Shown here piece after piece: positions 48,298 through 59,023 of a stretch of DNA of 64,000 nt. Source of the stretch: Pontederia crassipes (taxonomy: Eukaryota > Streptophyta > Magnoliopsida > Commelinales > Pontederiaceae); contig CM060194.1 of the NCBI GenBank assembly GCA_030549335.1, forward strand, positions 14,448,171 to 14,512,170, in the 5' to 3' direction. The position numbers and the translations under genes were made by a program. Below the pieces are notes generated by a model. That model saw nothing but the letters and a program-made list of their open reading frames with translations, was not told the DNA's origin and did no database searches. Position 1 is the first letter of the stretch; each line of letters starts with the position of its first letter.

Positions 48298-49031
48298 CAC
48301 TACAAGAAAAATGACTTTTAACGATCATAATTAATGAAAAAATTCAAATATGATCGTTAAACATCATTATTAATGATTAGAAAAAATTATGCAAGAATCA
48401 GAAAAATTCTGGTCCTTAATATTCTTATGATTGGTCGTTAAAAGTCAACAATAAGGATCAGAAAAAATCTGGTCCTTAATATTCAAATTAACGACCATCA
48501 TCTTGTCGTTAAAAATATGAAAGAAAAAAAGGACAAATAGGTATAGAAACATAGTCCCACATTCATTATAGTAGTATGATGAGAGCAAAGAGACAAGTAT
48601 TAATAGAGGAAGAGACTAATGGGCTAATGTAGAGTTTTATAGAGAAGGTACATCTTTGGATCGTTTCCAAATTTAAAATAATATTTTTATCAGATTATTT
48701 GTTCATAAAAAAAACTTTAAAAAAATGGTCGGTTAATCCAAAATGTGATTCAATCTGGTGATGTCTTTAGCGGCTAGGTGAGTGGTCCTTATAAGTTATA
48801 TAGGGGACCAATATACTAGTCGCTATTGAATTTTTAGGGAAGAGGATTATAGTGGTCCTTAAAAAGAATCAACGGTCAGTTATTCACACTGGACGCTAAA
48901 ACCTTTTAGCAGCGGGACCTATAGCGAAGAGTCGGGATCAATTTTTTCTTGTCGTTGATAGGTATTAACGGAAAGATGATAACTTTTAATGACTATATAT
49001 CTTTTCGCTAATGACCTAATTTCTTGTAGTG
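48298..49031. mobile_element. Short non-autonomous CACTA element, both ends present
   Basis: 734 bp with CACTACAAGAAAAATG at the left and CTAATTTCTTGTAGTG at the right. Subterminal words TTAACGACC/GGTCGTTAA and GGTCCTTAA recur. It is inserted in a TA-rich site (TATA on both sides). The centre (48535-48740) matches the centre of the hAT element at 37222-37876. No coding capacity. Confidence 0.88.
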
Positions 49032-49803
49032 TATAGGTGCATACAAGTGCAATCACACCTTCTGGGACTCTTGCACACTGAACCCGAGCTGGTTCAGCGC
49101 CTCTGCATCACTCGTGTAGGCACAGCTGATTCGCTTCCACTCTCAGCACCTAGGGCACATCCGGGATGCCTCCCGCTCCAGCGACCTTCTCATGGCTCCC
49201 TTGTGTGCCGCCAAGAGGTACTTAGACGATGTCGATCTCAGCTTGATCGTCATTCTTACCGGCGAGCCTGATTGTCGTTCGTGCAGCTAAGGAGCTTCAC
49301 ATCTTGGCGCCATCTCGACGCCTCTCTCAGCCACGAAGGAAGCTCTTCACCTTGAATGCCAACACGAGTAGGAAGGAAGAACTAGCGATGATGTCCCACC
49401 AATCTCCTTTGTGCTTCTCGACATCATCGACGAGGTCGCAACGCTCATCGACCGACGAGCGGATGGATTTTTCTTAGGGTTTTGGCAGGCCCTCTCCTTC
49501 CCTTCGAGCATTTCCCTCTTCTCATCATCGTTCATCGCCCCGCCGATAGATCCATTTGGAGCACCACATGGCCGTTCCTCTTGTCATCATCCGCTCCCCC
49601 GATCCACACATAGGCGCCATTGACAGCTCCATGCCCGCGCCGCGTCTGCTCCCCAATCCACACACATGCGCTCGTGAACGAGTTAGGGACTAAACCAGCT
49701 GCTGCCTTCCTATGAACCGTACACACTCGATCTTAGTCTTTCATGAATCTGGTTGCGGATCTGACGACTTAGATGGTGTGGTTGTACTTGTATGCACCTA
49801 TAT
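49032..49803. mobile_element. TIR element with GC-rich captured sequence
   Basis: Ends TATAGGTGCATACAAGTG and ACTTGTATGCACCTATA are inverted repeats extending about 28 bp, to CACACC/GGTGTG. The interior is GC-rich and coding-like but without a recognisable family. It abuts the CACTA element on the left and a (TA)n microsatellite on the right (49828-49882). Confidence 0.7.
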
Positions 49804-49880
49804 GTGTATGCACCCTCATATATATATAATACATACACAGATATATATTACATATATGTATATATATATATATATATATA

Positions 49881-50546
49881 TAGGATTAATGGGGTGTAAT
49901 CCCCTTAGGTGAAACCCTGTGTAGCGCCCAAATCACAACCGTCCATTTTAGATATACGATCCATATTATTTTAGCATTTCTCTCTCTTCTCTCACTCTCT
50001 CGCATTGTCTTCCATCGCCGATCACACGTCGTCTTCCCCGGTTGCACATCGTCTTTCGTCGTCATTCGCCCTCCTCCCTCCGGGCATCGTTCACCTTGGA
50101 GCATCATCTTTGCCGACCATCGCCAACCTCCTCTCTTCGTCGATCGTCTCCTGCGACCTCCCCTTTGCAAGTGTCGGTTGTCCTGCCCTCTCTGCCCCCA
50201 TCTGCCATTGCCATCGATCTATACGCATCGATCTATTCTCCACCTTCGCCGACGTCTCCCCAACTCCCCTACATCCTCTCTCACCCAATTTTTCACCACT
50301 TTCCTCCGCCTTGCATCCCCTTCCACCAATCTTGCCATCATCGATGTCCCCGATTCATCGATCCGCCACCATCCCTCGTACTTAGTGTCCTCGATTGGCT
50401 ACCCGCCATCGATCGTCGTTGTTGCATATCAGGGGGAGACAAAGGGGAGGAGATGTGATCTGAGTCACCCATCGGATTTAACAATTGTGATGTGGGGGTT
50501 GCACAAGGTTACACCCAAAGGGGGTTACATCCCCCATTAATCCCTA
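49881..50546. mobile_element. TIR element with TAGGATTAATGGGG ends
   Basis: Left TAGGATTAATGGGGTGTAAT and right ATTACATCCCCCATTAATCCCTA-type end (50520-50546) form a 40-60 bp inverted repeat including CCCTT(A/T)GG and CAC/GTG blocks. The interior is CT-rich then GC-rich (50005-50460), giving overlapping spurious frames. (TA)n lies at its left border. Probably Mutator-like; no transposase. Confidence 0.7.
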
Positions 50547-50770
50547 CACACATATATATAAGGATGGACACATAAAAATTTAAAGGGGAGCCAAAATATT
50601 GCTAAAAAATTAGTAAAATAGATAATAAATAATAAAAATTCTGATAAATAATAAATATCTACAAACATATAAAATAATATGACCTTGGATCAATCACATT
50701 ACCTAATTTGGGGGGGATTAATGTTACCTTATAATTATATTTTTTTTGTGAATACAAAAAATTTCCATTA

Positions 50771-50834
<64 letters not shown>
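50547..50834. repeat. AT-rich spacer with (TA)n(GA)n microsatellite
   Basis: 50771-50810 is an uninterrupted TA repeat followed by GA repeats to 50835. The remainder is AT-rich with no gene. Confidence 0.8.
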
Positions 50835-50837
<3 letters not shown>

Positions 50838-51600
50838 TATTAGGGTTCATACACACATATGTGTATGCACCTTATAATCCCATGATCCAAACCGTCCGAT
50901 TCCAGATTTAGAGATGGAGATGGAAGGGCGTGGTTGAACCCTACTAGTTTTGGATGATGGGAGCTCCAGTTCGACAGTCCAACTCGACTGACGTTCAACA
51001 TTCTAGGGCACAAACACACACGATCGTTCTCTTTCCTCTCCTCTACTGGTATGTTCGTGTGCCTGTAGAACACCATCATTTCTCGATGATATTTTAGGGC
51101 ACAAAAGATATGGCCAAGCATGACGACTTTCCTCTCTAGCCTCTGTGACGTCTCTTTTCCATTTTCCTCTTGTTTCTGCCAACAGACAAAAAGTCCAGCC
51201 AACTGCGATTTATGGCTTGAACGCCACCTAGAATCTACGGCGAAGCGCAATATTGGGCACATACGCTCGCATATCTTCCTCTTCGACGTCTCTATCCCTA
51301 GTGATACAAGTCGCAATTGTTGCTTTTCTGCATCGAATCACCGTCCATACACACCCCCACAGGTCACGTTTTCCATGCTTTGCTGAACACTTCATTACTG
51401 CTTTGCTTACTTCTTGTACAACTTTCATGATGTACATTGTGATGTTGTAGTGCTGAAAATTGTGGCTGATTTCGCAGTGCTACTTGACAAACCAACCAAA
51501 TGGATACAAGTACACACCAACACCAGATGACGAGTACTCAAGAGAGGTAAATGCAAACAAGCTAAAGAATGGTATACATTAGTAATACAACATTTCACAT
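50835..51600. mobile_element. Possible further TIR-type insertion, coding-like interior
   Basis: Directly after the (TA)n(GA)n tract comes a stretch with TGTGTATGCACC (resembling the 49032-49803 end) and mixed-composition sequence to about 51420. A second (TA)n is at 51610-51635. I could not find a convincing partner end. Open frames here have no family match I recognise. Confidence 0.35.
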
Positions 51601-51642
51601 ATAAATGATGCATATATATATATATATATATATATGAGTAGT

Positions 51643-52460
51643 TGCATAATATGTCTACCTTTTGTCATCTTTTTACAGTGTGCATGGTATTCAAGATGTC
51701 ATTAGTAATACACTGCAAGATACGAGTAGTTGATATAAAGAACAATTACATAGTGTTGATGGCAAACCATATGTTGGAATGGTATTTGAATCTTATGAAG
51801 ATGCATACAAATTTTATAACTTATATGCTAGAGCCATTGGATTTTCAATCCGAAAGTCTATTTTCCTAAAGGCAAAAGTGGCAAATGCAAGAAAGAAACT
51901 TTCTAGTAGGATGTTTGTTTTCTCTAAAAAAGGTCATAAGGATCTTAGAAGAAATAACATAAATGATGTGAAGCGAAGGACGGAAGTAAGGATTGCTGTG
52001 AAGAACATTTATTTATAGGTGAAATAGAAGACAAAAAGAGGATCTTGAAAAGTTTTCATGAAGAACACAATCATTTGTTATCCACCCCTTCGAAGGTTGG
52101 AAGGATGTGATCACATACTAACTTATATGATATTGCACAATTTCATGCAGCAGGGAATGGTCCTTCTAATATTACTAATGTCCTCAACTTCTCGGGTGTT
52201 CCATCAATTACAACACAAGACTACATAAACCATTTGAATGCGAAAAGGCAAAACAATATCGGTAAAGGATGCATGAGTGTGATTGCTTACTTCAAACAAA
52301 AAAAAAGTTGATGATGTTGTCTTTTGTTACAAAATGGTAACAAATAGAGTAACACAGTAAGAAATATGTTTTGGGCGAATAGTAGATCAGGGGACAATTA
52401 TTTCACATTTGGAGATGTTGTGGTATTTGACACAACATATAGAAATATGTTGTAGTATTT
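51643..52460 (+). pseudogene. FAR1/FHY3-like (MURA-related) remnant
   Basis: The FAR1 DNA-binding domain is clear: GMVFESYEDAYKFYNLYARA, IGFSIRKSIF, MFVFSKKGHKDLRR (the zinc-ligand Cys of FVCSxEG is replaced), then after a frame change HEEHNHLLSTPSKVGRM. Further on, in broken frames, come VIAYFKQKK, NMFWANSRSGDNYFTFGDVV and VFDTTYRNML, the linker and the very start of the MULE transposase domain shared by FAR1-related proteins and Mutator transposases. The rest is cut off at about 52460. It could be a domesticated FRS gene fragment or a Jittery-type MULE; the domain order does not separate them. Confidence 0.8.
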
Positions 52461-52652
52461 TGCGATGGTGTCTTTTTAACATTTTGACGAAATGGACCAT
52501 CTCAAATACTTTTGTGATGGAAACCGTTCCGTCACAAGATTATCTATGAGTCAAAATTTAATGATGAAAATGGTTCATCACTAACCTAACACAAAAAATT
52601 ATTAGTGATGATATTTTACGTTACAGAAGTCTTGTTTTTTTGTAATGTTTGG
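52461..52652. mobile_element. Fragment of CGTCACAA-type CACTA right end
   Basis: Contains TGATGGAAACCGTTCCGTCA, GTGATGATATTTTACGTTAC and CTTGTTTTTTTGTAATG, diverged copies of the subterminal and terminal sequence at 44900-45133. It interrupts the FAR1-like remnant. Confidence 0.5.
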
Positions 52653-53800
52653 TCTCAAGGTTCAAAGGATAACAACGAGTTACTTAATAATCGATGCACT
52701 AATAAGAGAATTTATTGTAAATATTAATTAAGGTTGAGTTAAAATCTCTTAATGGATTGATATGTGCTATTCTAAATCGATATGTGTTATCGATATATTC
52801 CACCTATATGAATATTGAAGTGGTGAAACTTTAATAAAGAGTTTATATGTTTACTTTTGTAAATATTCATGAAATCAAGATGAACACATGACTATAATAG
52901 TGCAAATTATCATAGTCTCTTATTTGAAATATTGAGCACAATTGTGTATATGACATTGTCATTCGAACGTTAAGAGTAATGATTCAAATCTAATAGATAT
53001 CGTTTAAATTTGAATTGTTTACACTAATGAAAGGTTCAAATTTAATGATACATTTCACTATGCATGATTGTAGAAGTTAATGTTTTAAATATGCAACCTT
53101 GTGGGGGATTGGTGGAATTTGAAAGTTTGAAATTTCATGTATATTACTTTGTGAACATTGAAATAGTATTCATATTAGTTATTTAAGTATGAAAGATAGC
53201 CTCACATCTTTTCATCAATGAAGTGTGATAATATTAAATGAAAAGACATATTCACATGTGTTATAAGTGAAATATTGTCATGGATGAGTTATCTCATTAA
53301 TGAAAGGATATTCTTAGATGAAGAGTTGCATTGCTTCAGATATATATTCACATTTCAATAGTCATGTTCATACTTGAATATCATAAGGTGTGTTTCTTGA
53401 TATGCGTTCATATACCAATAGATGTGTCCTTTTGTCATAAGGTATGCCCTTATATGAAAAGAAATTAGGTGAACTATTTCATTAATATATGTGTCTTTTG
53501 GACAAAAAGACACTAAATGTATCTCTTCGTGAAATAACCTTTCAAGCCTATAAATAGACTTTCCCTTCATGTATTTTGAAGTCAATTGAAAGCAGTGAGA
53601 AGGCAATGAACATGTGGTAAGTTATATGCGTATAACACATAAAAATATATTCAAGTCATTACAAATTATAGGATAAGACTCCAAGTTCTTCAACGGTGAC
53701 GAACTTAATGACTTCGTTGTATCATGGTCATATTATTGTCGCAAACCCAATAGCAAACTTCGTATGGGCCAAATAATTTTCTAAAGATAGCAATATTTAT
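52653..53800 (+). mobile_element. 3' end and LTR of an LTR retrotransposon
   Basis: A polypurine tract TTGTGGGGGAT at 53098-53109 is followed by an LTR-like start TGGTGGAATTTGAAAG at 53110 and a TATA box GCCTATAAATAG near 53548. This PPT-LTR junction is typical of plant LTR elements. The LTR 3' end is not clear (somewhere before about 53800). Upstream 52653-53097 is non-coding, probably the 3' internal region. No second LTR was found. Confidence 0.5.
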
Positions 53801-54706
53801 GCATGTATGCTATTTTTTTTTCATTTTGTAATTCATGTAGTATTATGGTGGAACGTACAAATCTTATTGAAAAATAAGTTTTAACATAGGAGAAGAAGAA
53901 AAGGGAAATGGGAAGGGGAAGGAGAATAAAAGAGTAAAACTATTTATCCTCCATTCAATTTCAATTTGAAGTAACTGATTTTACTTATTTAAAACTTTTA
54001 ACTAGTTTAATTTTAATTTAACTTTCTTTTATTTTATTAAATTCATTGTTCAAGAAATATTAATTACCACCCCCTCCCAACTCAAACTCCAATGCATTTC
54101 TAATTAAATTAACTCGTTATTTTTATGTTTATATTTAACCCTCTTTGTGTGTGGATGGTTGATAATACTTCGGTTAGTTAATTAGCTCATCGTTGAAGAA
54201 ATTTTTTTTGGTACCAGTCCTTGTCTATGAGCACTAGTAGTTTCGAATATAGGAGACCTTTTTGGATGATAGTAATTATGGATACGGGAGATATTCCATA
54301 TAAAGAAATAAATCTTTTATTGCTGATTTGGATCGATAGGTGTGTATATATATATACATATACATATATATAATTCTAGTTTAGTAAAAAAAGCAGGGTG
54401 CACTTTTTTATGTTTATTATTGTTTATTAAATTATAATTTATATGTGTTATTATATCGTTTGAGATAAAAATTTTGTATATGTCAAAGGAAAGGATTCAA
54501 AGATTGATTATGAATGTATTTACCATACATAGAATAGGAACATGCTTGCAATTTTCCTTTTTCTTGCTTGTAATGAGATTTTGCAGAATACTAAATGGTG
54601 CGATCATAAGAAAAGGAGCCAGCGATCCTAATCAGTTTTTGTTTTCAACATGATCTCAGCTTTTCCTCATGACTATGTTTGGATGAGAATTTTACGTCGG
54701 AACTAA
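53801..54706. other. AT-rich intergenic, nothing recognised
   Basis: A purine-rich tract at 53888-53935 and a (TA)n tract near 54345-54372. No gene or element ends recognised. Confidence 0.5.
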
Positions 54707-55205
54707 TGTAATACCCTAGATTTTTCATTAAGAGTAATTTGAACTTTTTGTCCAACCCCTTATGATCTCCCCTATATAAAGTCCCATATTCTTATTGTTC
54801 ACGTCTTTTCTCCAAATCTATTGGTGGCTAGGGCTTGAGAAAAGAGAACAAGAACAAGAGGAAAAAGGAGGAGGAAGAAGATGAATAAGAAGTAGAAGAA
54901 AGAGGAGAATGATCTAAAAGAAAGGTATGTAAAGGGGATCCAAACTCCTCTCTCCTCTCTCAATGATTTTTATGATTGGATTGAGAGTTTGAGGACTCAT
55001 GGTTCTCAGATTGGATTGTGATGAGGGTGATGAATCTAAGTTTTAATGACATAAAAAATTATATTTTGATGATACAAATATCAAATGATTAAAGTTAAAA
55101 TGTTAAAAAAGTTTAAAGAAAAAGAGATAACTTTATGCACTACACTTTGATTAAATAATTGACACTGGACTTATTAGATTCTGGATGAATCATGAATATT
55201 ATATA

Positions 55206-55621
55206 TGTAATATCCTTGCACTTGCGTAGGATATTGTCCGCTTTGGACCTCCGCCCGCACGATTTTCTCAAAACGCATCCTACCAAGTCAAGGCCATACT
55301 CCCATATACACCCAGCATCTCTTCCGTGACTTATGCATATGGGACTAATCCAAGGCATGCCCCATGCATCCTTCCCCCCTTAGGGGACTCAACATCCTCG
55401 TTAAGTGATCGCACCCCACCATGCACAGAGGCTTACGCGGAGTGGCTCTGATACCATATGTAACACCTCTGCACTTGCGTAAGATATTATCCGCTTTGGG
55501 CTTAAGCCCACACGGTTTTTTCAAAACGCGTCCTACCAAGTCAAGGCCATGCTCCCACATATACTCAACATCTCTTCTGTGACTTATACATATGGGACTA
55601 ATCCAAGGCATGCCTCATGCA
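55206..55621 (-). mobile_element. TRIM (terminal-repeat retrotransposon in miniature)
   Basis: 416 bp. Two direct repeats of identical length, 163 bp (55206-55368 and 55459-55621), on the minus strand begin TGCATG and end ACA. Between them lie 90 bp holding a PBS (minus TGGTATCAGAGCC, 55444-55456, two bases from the repeat) and a polypurine tract AAGGGGGGAAGGA (minus) abutting the other repeat. No coding capacity. It lies in the 5' LTR of the gag-only element and is absent from its 3' LTR. The immediate flanks do not show a clean TSD. Confidence 0.9.
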
Positions 55622-56779
55622 TCATCATACAATGCAATATTGTAGAGAATCTTGTTAGCTATACATAGAGTTTAAGATTATCTAATTTGGATAACTGTGC
55701 AAAAAATTATGCTTAAAATAGTGCACGACGGTCGAGCTGCCGGTTGAAAAATAGATCGATCGGTCAAGAACACAGGTCGATCGGTCAAGAACACAGGTCA
55801 ACCAGTCAGTGCAGAAAATGCCTATTTTCAATATACAGAATGTTGAAACTGTACCGGTCGAGGTACTGGTCAACCTATCCAGAACACAGGTCGATCAGAC
55901 AGTGGAGAAATCAATGCAATGGTCATATAGACCGGTCGACCGGTCCATAAATACGGTCGACTGGTCCATAAATGCGGTCGACCGGTCCATTACTCAAATG
56001 AACAGTAACGACTATATTTCAAAGAAAAAAATGTGGAATTAATTCTGGATGAATTTTTCACATGCCAGAGCTTATAAAATGAGTGTCAAAGCTAGAAGCA
56101 AATCAATTCATTCAAGCATCAAAACAAAATTTCAAGAAATCAAAAGAAGATCATTTCTCTTGAAGTTATCATTTAGAGCTTTCTTTCTTTCTCTCTTATC
56201 TTCTTGTGAGTGTTCTATTGTAAAAGAGAGAAACTATTTTTCAGAAAGATTGTGAGAGCTCCCGTGTAAAAGAGGTTCCAAATCTTACCTCTTGAGCAAG
56301 AGAAAATATTAGCTTCATAGGAGGAGAAGTTGCCTTGCCTCTCGAAGCGGAGAAAAGATAGTTGGTGTAAAGGACTTTCTTCCTTGCCCCATTTGGAACA
56401 AATGAAGTACTAGTGGAATCTTCAGCGGTCTCAAGGTCGAGAAGTCAGAGCGGGGACATAGGTCAAGATGTGATCGAACTTCGTCAACAATCACTGTGTC
56501 TTTGCGTTTGATTTTTTCTCTCTCTCTCTCCGTTAATGTTGTGTTTATAATCTGAATTGCAAAGATTTTAAGAATCGATTTTGTGCTTCCCCGACGATTA
56601 TTGTGAAATCGATATTTTCGATTAAACACCAATTCACTCCCCTCTTGGTGCCCTTTGAGATCCTACAATTGGTATCAGAGCGGGTTGCTCTTATTTTGAT
56701 CTTTTGAATTTTCTCATTTTTAGATCTAATCATTTTTAAGATTCAATCATTTTTTTTAAATTTAACAATCTTAAGAGCT

Positions 56780-58268
56780 ATGACCTCAAGTGCATTTGTT
56801 TTTGTCGAAGGACAATCAATTAGTCGTCCTCCCCTTTTAAATGCATCAAATTATATATATTGAAAAATTCAAATTCAAGCCTACATATGTTTTATTGATA
56901 TAAACATGTGGAATATTATCGAAAAAGGCTATTACTTACATTAAAAATTACCTTTCGAACAACAAAGAACATTTTTATTGTGCTTTGGATTCAACGGATT
57001 TTAATTGGATTTCTACTTGTGAAAGTGCAACTGAAATTTGGAAGAAACTTATTATCACTTATGAAGGAACAGATAAAGTCAAAGAATTTAGATTGAATAT
57101 TCTAAATAATTAATATGATTATTTCAAAATGTATGATAATGAATCTATAAATGATATAGTTGCTCGTTTTAATGACATTGTGAATGACTTAACCTCTTTG
57201 GGCGAGCCTAGAACTAATCCCCAAAAAGTGAAAAGATTCTCAGGTCTCTCTCCTCCCGTTCGCATACAAAAAGGACGGTGATCGAAGAAAAATATTTGAA
57301 CAAATTGAATTTTGACGATCTAATTGGTTCACTTCTAACCTATGAGATAGGAATTCAAGAAGAAGAAGAATCAAATGCTCCAAAAAAGAAGACATTGGCT
57401 TTGAAAGCAAGCAGAAGTGAGGATGAATCGGGTGAAGAAGAAGTAGACGAAAAGAGACTCGCCCTTTACACAAAAAACTCGATAAGTATCTCAAATTAAT
57501 GAAAAAGAAAAAAAAAGAATGTGAAGCCTACTCGAAGATCATAAAAAAATCACAAAGAAGAGATATCTCATAAAAGAAAGAAGAAAATGCATGAAGAGTC
57601 AAGTGAAGATGAATCAAATGAATCATCAAATTCGTTCAGTGATGATGCATATCTATGTTTAATGGCATGTAATGATGAGGTATCCTCCAACTCTTCTTAT
57701 TGCTCTAGTGCTAATAGTGATAATAATAATGAGGTTTATCAATTTTGACGTGCATAAAAAATTTTCTTTCTTAATTAAAAAATATCTTACTCTTAAAAAG
57801 AAGAATAAAAAATTGATGGATAACCTTCATATTATAAAAGATGACATTGATATTTTGAAAAACAAAAGAGATGTATGTGTAATTCATAATGAAACCTTGA
57901 TAAATGATATTCATATTATGAAAAATGAGTTTGAAAAACTAAAAGTGAAAAAGGATACATATTTTATGGCAAATGAAAATTTAAAAAATGAAATTGAAAC
58001 TTTAGAAATTACACGTGCATGTGAAATTGTAAAACTAGCATGCTCTTTAGAAAAAAAAAATAAGAAAAATGCCTTTTTGAAAAATATAGCTATTTCTCAT
58101 GTAACAAAAAATAATCCTAAAAACTACTTTGGACATGAAAATTTTTATTGCAAATTCAATCATTCATATGGTAGAAAATCACATCTCAAATATTTTACAT
58201 GTGGACTTTATGGTCACTATGCATATCAATGTAAAATGAGAAAATCATTACAATATGACAAGATTTGA
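56780..58268 (+). pseudogene. Gag of copia-type element, copy B
   Basis: Starts MTSSAFVFVEGQSISRPPLL at 56780, then a stop. UBN2-type gag blocks follow in shifting frames: WISTCESATEIWKKLIITYE (about 57010), INDIVARFNDIVNDLTSLGE (57150), and the Lys/Glu-rich hinge EDESGEEEVDEKRLALYTK (57420). An open 198-residue frame (57672-58268) is mostly coiled-coil-like and ends in a degraded knuckle FTCGLYGHYAYQCKMRKS. Broken by several stops; no pol follows. Confidence 0.85.
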
Positions 58269-59023
58269 GTTCCAAAAGAAACATTGACTAACAAAATAGG
58301 AACAAAAAAATTTGGGTACCAAAAGTCACTTGATTGTTTTGCAGGTATGCCTCACATGCAAAGGACAAGAGGAATTGAAAATGTGAAGGCACAAAAATTA
58401 TGGTAAAAGTATCATTGATTATATTATTATATTTTATGGTTCTTAAGTGATTAAGCATATTATTTTAATTTCACTCAATAATTTCAAAATTACTGTCTTT
58501 GAAAGAAAAGATGAACGAAAGAAAATTGGTCATACTGATAGGGGGAGCATGGTAAAACTTTAAAACTTTATTTTGACATATCATGGATATCATTGTTGTA
58601 TTAAAGTTTTATGCCACATTTTGATGCTTAATATATTTTTCTATAACTTTCATAAGTTAGTTTTCATTATAAAATAGTCATAAATTTAGGGGGAGTTATT
58701 TTTTCAAAACTTACAATAGTCTACATGTCTATTATATGACAAAAAGGGGAAGAATAATTTTTTTGAAAATTTGATTGAGGAGGAGTTACATATGGTTATT
58801 TATATGCTTCATATATAAATTATTCTTTTTTATGAAACAAAAGGGAGAGAAGTATAGGAGAAATATGATTTGAATATCACTTTATATGAAAAGTACATTA
58901 CAATTAATATTTATGTGAATATCTACCATTGTAAGAAAAGCTATGTGTTAGGGGGATACAAGTTTTCGCAATTTATATATTTTTCATATTTCTCGATTTG
59001 TCTTCATAAAAAAAGGGAAAGAT

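Noticed and set aside
50005-50540. Three overlapping frames of 120-138 codons
   Set aside because: All read the same CT-rich low-complexity interior of a TIR element; none has a domain.
55444-55456. PBS taken as evidence of a full LTR element at 55.4 kb
   Set aside because: The flanking direct repeats are only 163 bp and the internal region 90 bp, so it is a TRIM rather than a coding element.
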